Assembly (NCBI GenBank): GCA_051984675.1
Contig: JBPYFK010000047.1
Span: 1 to 45,071 of the forward strand
Direction of reading: 5' to 3'
Length of the DNA: 45,071 bases
From: JBPYFK01 sp051984675
Lineage (GTDB): Bacteria > Actinomycetota > Actinomycetes > Mycobacteriales > Pseudonocardiaceae
A program made the position numbers and the translations under genes. Positions 42,505-45,071 of the stretch are shown here, piece after piece (positions within the stretch are counted from its first letter, which is position 1; each line of letters starts with the position of its first letter). Below the pieces are notes generated by a model. That model ran no database searches. It saw only the letters and a program-made list of their open reading frames with translations, and was not told the origin of the DNA.

Positions 42505-43391
42505 CAGACTCCCTCCATTTGGCTTTGCATCTTGGTGAAGCCGCTGAGTTTGACCAGCAACAGGGACAGGCTCACGCCGAAGAGCACGAGGACGACGGCG
42601 ATGGCGCTCGCGTAGCCCATCTGGTAGCTGGCGAACCCGTTCACGTACATGTCCAGCGGAAGGATCCTCGTTTCGTTGCCCGGCCCGCCGTTGGTCATCA
42701 CGAAGACGAGGTCGAAGTAGGTCAGCGATCCGACGAGGACGAGGGTGGAGGAGGTCACGGTCGTGTAGCGCAGTTGGGGCAACGTGATCGAGACTAACTG
42801 GCGCCACCGGCCGGCTCCGTCGATGGCGGCGGCTTCATACAGTGACTGGGGCACCTGGCGGGCGGCGGCTTGGTACAGCAGTGTGTGGAACGGGATGAAC
42901 TGCCATCCGATGACGAAGATGACCACATACAGGGCCAGGTTGCCGTCTCCGAGCCAGTTCTGATGCAGCACGGACAGACCGGGCAGGCCGGCCACTGCGT
43001 TGAGCAGCCCGAAGTTGGGATCGAGCAGATACTTCCACGTGATGGCGATCGCCGCGGCCGACAACAGCAGAGGGAGAATGTAGACGGCACCGAGCACTGC
43101 CCGGTACCGCTGTCGTCCCGCCAGGAACACACCCAGCAGGAGGCTGGTGGGAGTCTGTAGCAGCCAGCTGAGCAGCATCACTTTGACACTCAGCCAGATG
43201 GCCTGGTGTGTGACGGAATCGTGGACGAACCTGCTCCAGTTCGCCAGGCCGGCCCACTGGGGCGCGGCGAGTCCGTCCCAGGAGAAAAAGCTCAGGGCGA
43301 CCACGATCAGCATGGGAGCGAGTGCGAACAGGCCGAAGAAGGCCAACGCGGGCAGCAGCAGCATACGGCTGGGCGCTGCGTGGGTGGTCAT
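42504..43391 (-). CDS. Carbohydrate ABC transporter permease (MalF type)
   Basis: 295 residues, six membrane segments, EAA loop YEAAAIDGAGRWRQLVSITL followed by PQL. It pairs with the MalG-type permease to form the channel. It overlaps the binding-protein stop by 4 bases and the next permease by 1 base, so the transporter genes are translated together. Confidence 0.93.
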   Translation of the reverse strand: MTTHAAPSRMLLLPALAFFGLFALAPMLIVVALSFFSWDGLAAPQWAGLANWSRFVHDSVTHQAIWLSVKVMLLSWLLQTPTSLLLGVFLAGRQRYRAVLGAVYILPLLLSAAAIAITWKYLLDPNFGLLNAVAGLPGLSVLHQNWLGDGNLALYVVIFVIGWQFIPFHTLLYQAAARQVPQSLYEAAAIDGAGRWRQLVSITLPQLRYTTVTSSTLVLVGSLTYFDLVFVMTNGGPGNETRILPLDMYVNGFASYQMGYASAIAVVLVLFGVSLSLLLVKLSGFTKMQSQMEGV

Positions 43392-44695
43392 CGCAACGTT
43401 CCGTTCATGGCCGTGGAGAACTGCTCGGGCGTGATCTTCTTCAAAAAAAGCTGTTCCAGGTTGGTCAGCACCGCCTCGGCCTGTTCGGGTGGCAGCGCTT
43501 GGTCCCAGGACAGCTGGAAGTTCGGCGCTGTCTGGGTGAGTGTGTAGATGAACTGGAGATAGTTCGCGTTGTCGGCGCGCGCGAGTTTCTGCTCGATTCC
43601 CTGCACGGGCGGCACGTCACCGACCTTGATGAGACCGTTGATGTACGCGTCATCCATGACGGTGTGTTTGAGGTAGTCCACCGCGACATCCTGGTGGCGC
43701 GACTTCTGCGCCACGGAGAAGAAGTTGCTGCTGTTGCCGACGACGTCGTTCGGGTCGCCTGCTCCGCCGGGAACCGCGGGGAAGGTGGTCCACCCTAGCT
43801 TTCCGGATTTGATGAAGGACGGGTTGGCCTTGACGATGCTCGAGAAGTCCCACGAGCCCATGAGCTCCATGGGGGCCTTGCCGGTGTAGAGCAGGGCGGT
43901 TTGCTGGCCGGTGTCGTAGTTGACCGAGGAGAAGCCGTCACCGAAAGCCCCGCCGTCGACCAGTTGCTGGATCATCGTGTTCGCCTGGATGATCGCCGGG
44001 TGTGACCAGGCGCCGGACTTGCGAGCCAACACGTCGCGGAACGCCTCGGGGCCGCCAACACGATCGACGAGATACTCTTCCCACATCAGGTAGGTCCACC
44101 GGCTCGCCCCGCCCAGCGCGATGGGCGTCAGGCCAGCGGACTTGAACGTGCCCACGGCTGCGAGCAAGTCCTGCCAGGTCTTCGGCGGCTGCACGCCGTG
44201 CTGCTCGAACAACTCCTTGTTGTAGAAGAGCACGACCGGCTGCACCCCGCGGATGGGGACACCATAGGTCTTGCCGTCGAAGGTCACGGACTGCATCACG
44301 TTCGGGAAGAACTTGGTGGCCAGCGCGGGGTCGCTGCGCAGATCCTGGGACAGGTCACGGACGTTGCCTGATGTGATGTAGGAATTGAGGACCCCGCCGC
44401 CCCAGCCGTAGAACACATCGGGCGGGGTTCCGGCGCCCATGGCCAGCCGTAGTTTCTGCTTGTAGGGGTCGTTTTGGAACAGCTGGACCTCGAGCGATTG
44501 GCCGGGGTGGGACTGGTTGAAGCGTTGCACCGAGTCCTGGTAAATGCTCGAAGCGCCGCCCTGGACGGCCCAGATCAGTGGCCCGCCGGAAGCTCCGGGC
44601 CGACTGGGTCCAGATGTTCCACAGGCAGTCGCGGCCAGTGCCGCCGCCGAGGCTGCTCCGGCAATAAACGATCTTCGTGTCATCGGGCGAACCAT
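43388..44695 (-). CDS. Sugar-binding lipoprotein of the ABC transporter
   Basis: 435-residue extracellular solute-binding protein (family 1). The N-terminus has both a twin-arginine motif (TRRSFIAG) and a lipobox (ATAC), so it is probably exported folded and lipidated at Cys25. The body has the usual binding-protein features (WYGWGGG-like loop, FNQSHPG, YNKELFEQHG). GGGAG lies 8 bases before the ATG at 44695. With the GH5 and GH3 genes it probably captures cello- or other beta-oligosaccharides (inference). Confidence 0.93.
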   Translation of the reverse strand: MVRPMTRRSFIAGAASAAALAATACGTSGPSRPGASGGPLIWAVQGGASSIYQDSVQRFNQSHPGQSLEVQLFQNDPYKQKLRLAMGAGTPPDVFYGWGGGVLNSYITSGNVRDLSQDLRSDPALATKFFPNVMQSVTFDGKTYGVPIRGVQPVVLFYNKELFEQHGVQPPKTWQDLLAAVGTFKSAGLTPIALGGASRWTYLMWEEYLVDRVGGPEAFRDVLARKSGAWSHPAIIQANTMIQQLVDGGAFGDGFSSVNYDTGQQTALLYTGKAPMELMGSWDFSSIVKANPSFIKSGKLGWTTFPAVPGGAGDPNDVVGNSSNFFSVAQKSRHQDVAVDYLKHTVMDDAYINGLIKVGDVPPVQGIEQKLARADNANYLQFIYTLTQTAPNFQLSWDQALPPEQAEAVLTNLEQLFLKKITPEQFSTAMNGTLR

Positions 44696-44723
44696 GAGTA
44701 CAGCTCCCTTCGGTCGATCTTGG

Positions 44724-45071
44724 TTACTGCGCGTGAACCTTGGCGGGATGGCGGTCGGCCCCCACCACGTGGGTGGTGCCCGTGAGTGAGAGGGTCTGGT
44801 GCATGCGGATGTCGGTGCTGGACGAGCCGATCATCAAATGGAGGTCGCCGGGTTCGACAATGCGTTGCCCGGTCAAGGTGGTGTAGGTCAGACCGTGCCG
44901 GAACGGGAACACCGGGCGCGGGGTCGAGGTTGCTGATGCCGGCACTAAAGCCACCCAGCGGGGCGTGCAGGTACTTGCTCGGCTGTGCCCCCATGCCCCC
45001 GGTGTTGCGGGAATCTGGACCGGGAGTTCGCCTGACGGGACCACGCGCCCGGACAGCAGGCCGGCCAGACA
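44724..45071 (-). CDS. GH3 beta-glucosidase/beta-xylosidase, C-terminal part (runs off the window; two frameshifts)
   Basis: Only the C-terminal region is in the window: VVPSGELPVQIPATPG, then YLHAPLGGFSAGISNLDP, then FPFRHGLTYTTL and the fibronectin-III-like tail. This is the standard end of GH3 beta-glucosidases. The middle piece is readable only in another frame: the frame changes near 44985 and returns near 44925. The first change is in a run of G (CCGGGGGC), so a sequence error is likely; otherwise about 20 residues are scrambled. It is the first gene seen of the minus-strand sugar operon, 28 bases before the binding protein. Confidence 0.75.
   Translation of the reverse strand, partial: CLAGLLSGRVVPSGELPVQIPATPGAWGHSRASTCTPRWVALVPASATSTPRPVFPFRHGLTYTTLTGQRIVEPGDLHLMIGSSSTDIRMHQTLSLTGTTHVVGADRHPAKVHAQ

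Noticed and set aside
1..45071. CRISPR array or known phage-defence system
   Set aside because: No evenly spaced direct repeats and no cas, restriction-modification or other named defence genes were seen.

Overview
High-GC chromosome of an actinomycete, most likely a Pseudonocardiaceae-type soil organism (Amycolatopsis, Saccharopolyspora, Pseudonocardia or similar). The evidence is strong G/C third positions, GTG starts, a fused CysNC, KstR-like operators, Tat/lipoprotein binding proteins and a soluble diiron monooxygenase cluster of the mycobacterial mim / rhodococcal prm type. Genus assignment is inference.

Region 1 (0.1-13.1 kb): a complete propane/acetone/phenol-type binuclear iron monooxygenase island. 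A divergent activator (mimR-like) and a small unknown gene flank a perfect palindrome. They are followed by hydroxylase large subunit, reductase, hydroxylase small subunit, coupling protein, amidohydrolase, MIP18/DUF59 protein, zinc alcohol dehydrogenase, a dedicated GroEL and a decayed antibiotic-biosynthesis-monooxygenase gene. A second, divergent MIP18-like gene lies on the minus strand at 12.5-13.0 kb. The palindrome GTCTCA-N3-TGAGAC occurs four times perfectly, at 2005, 2562, 13065 and 13186, and I propose it as the activator's operator. It would tie the second MIP18-like gene to the monooxygenase operon. Strong hairpins sit at four gene boundaries of the operon.

Region 2 (13.7-26.1 kb): an Nramp Mn/Fe transporter, then a set of genes marked by KstR-like palindromes (TnnAACnnGTTnnA) at 15417, 19457, 22347 and 22903. 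The set holds an SDR, two secreted alpha/beta hydrolases, cysD-cysNC (sulfate activation to PAPS) and, divergently, an NTF2-like protein followed by DUF1214 protein - SDR - sulfotransferase. PAPS supply and a PAPS-using enzyme sit side by side around a shared KstR-like box, which suggests a lipid/steroid-responsive sulfation module.

Region 3 (26.1-35.6 kb): a gene-poor stretch, a cytochrome P450, a truncated Tat-signal gene, a fused isobutyryl-CoA mutase (icmF) with both ICM-type specificity residues, a small Cys-rich protein and a BtuF-like cobalamin-binding protein without signal peptide. A scar follows with roadblock/LC7 and IS110-type transposase fragments.

Region 4 (35.6-45.07 kb): a TSUP exporter, a decayed VapBC-type pair, a spermidine-synthase-like protein, transposase and XRE-regulator remnants, a DHFR/RibD-like reductase and a minus-strand sugar operon (GH3 beta-glucosidase fragment, binding protein, two permeases, GH5 glucanase) that runs off the right edge. 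No rRNA, tRNA or CRISPR array was recognised. Several genes carry single-base frameshifts. Some look like real decay, and one pair (GH3) looks like a homopolymer sequence error.
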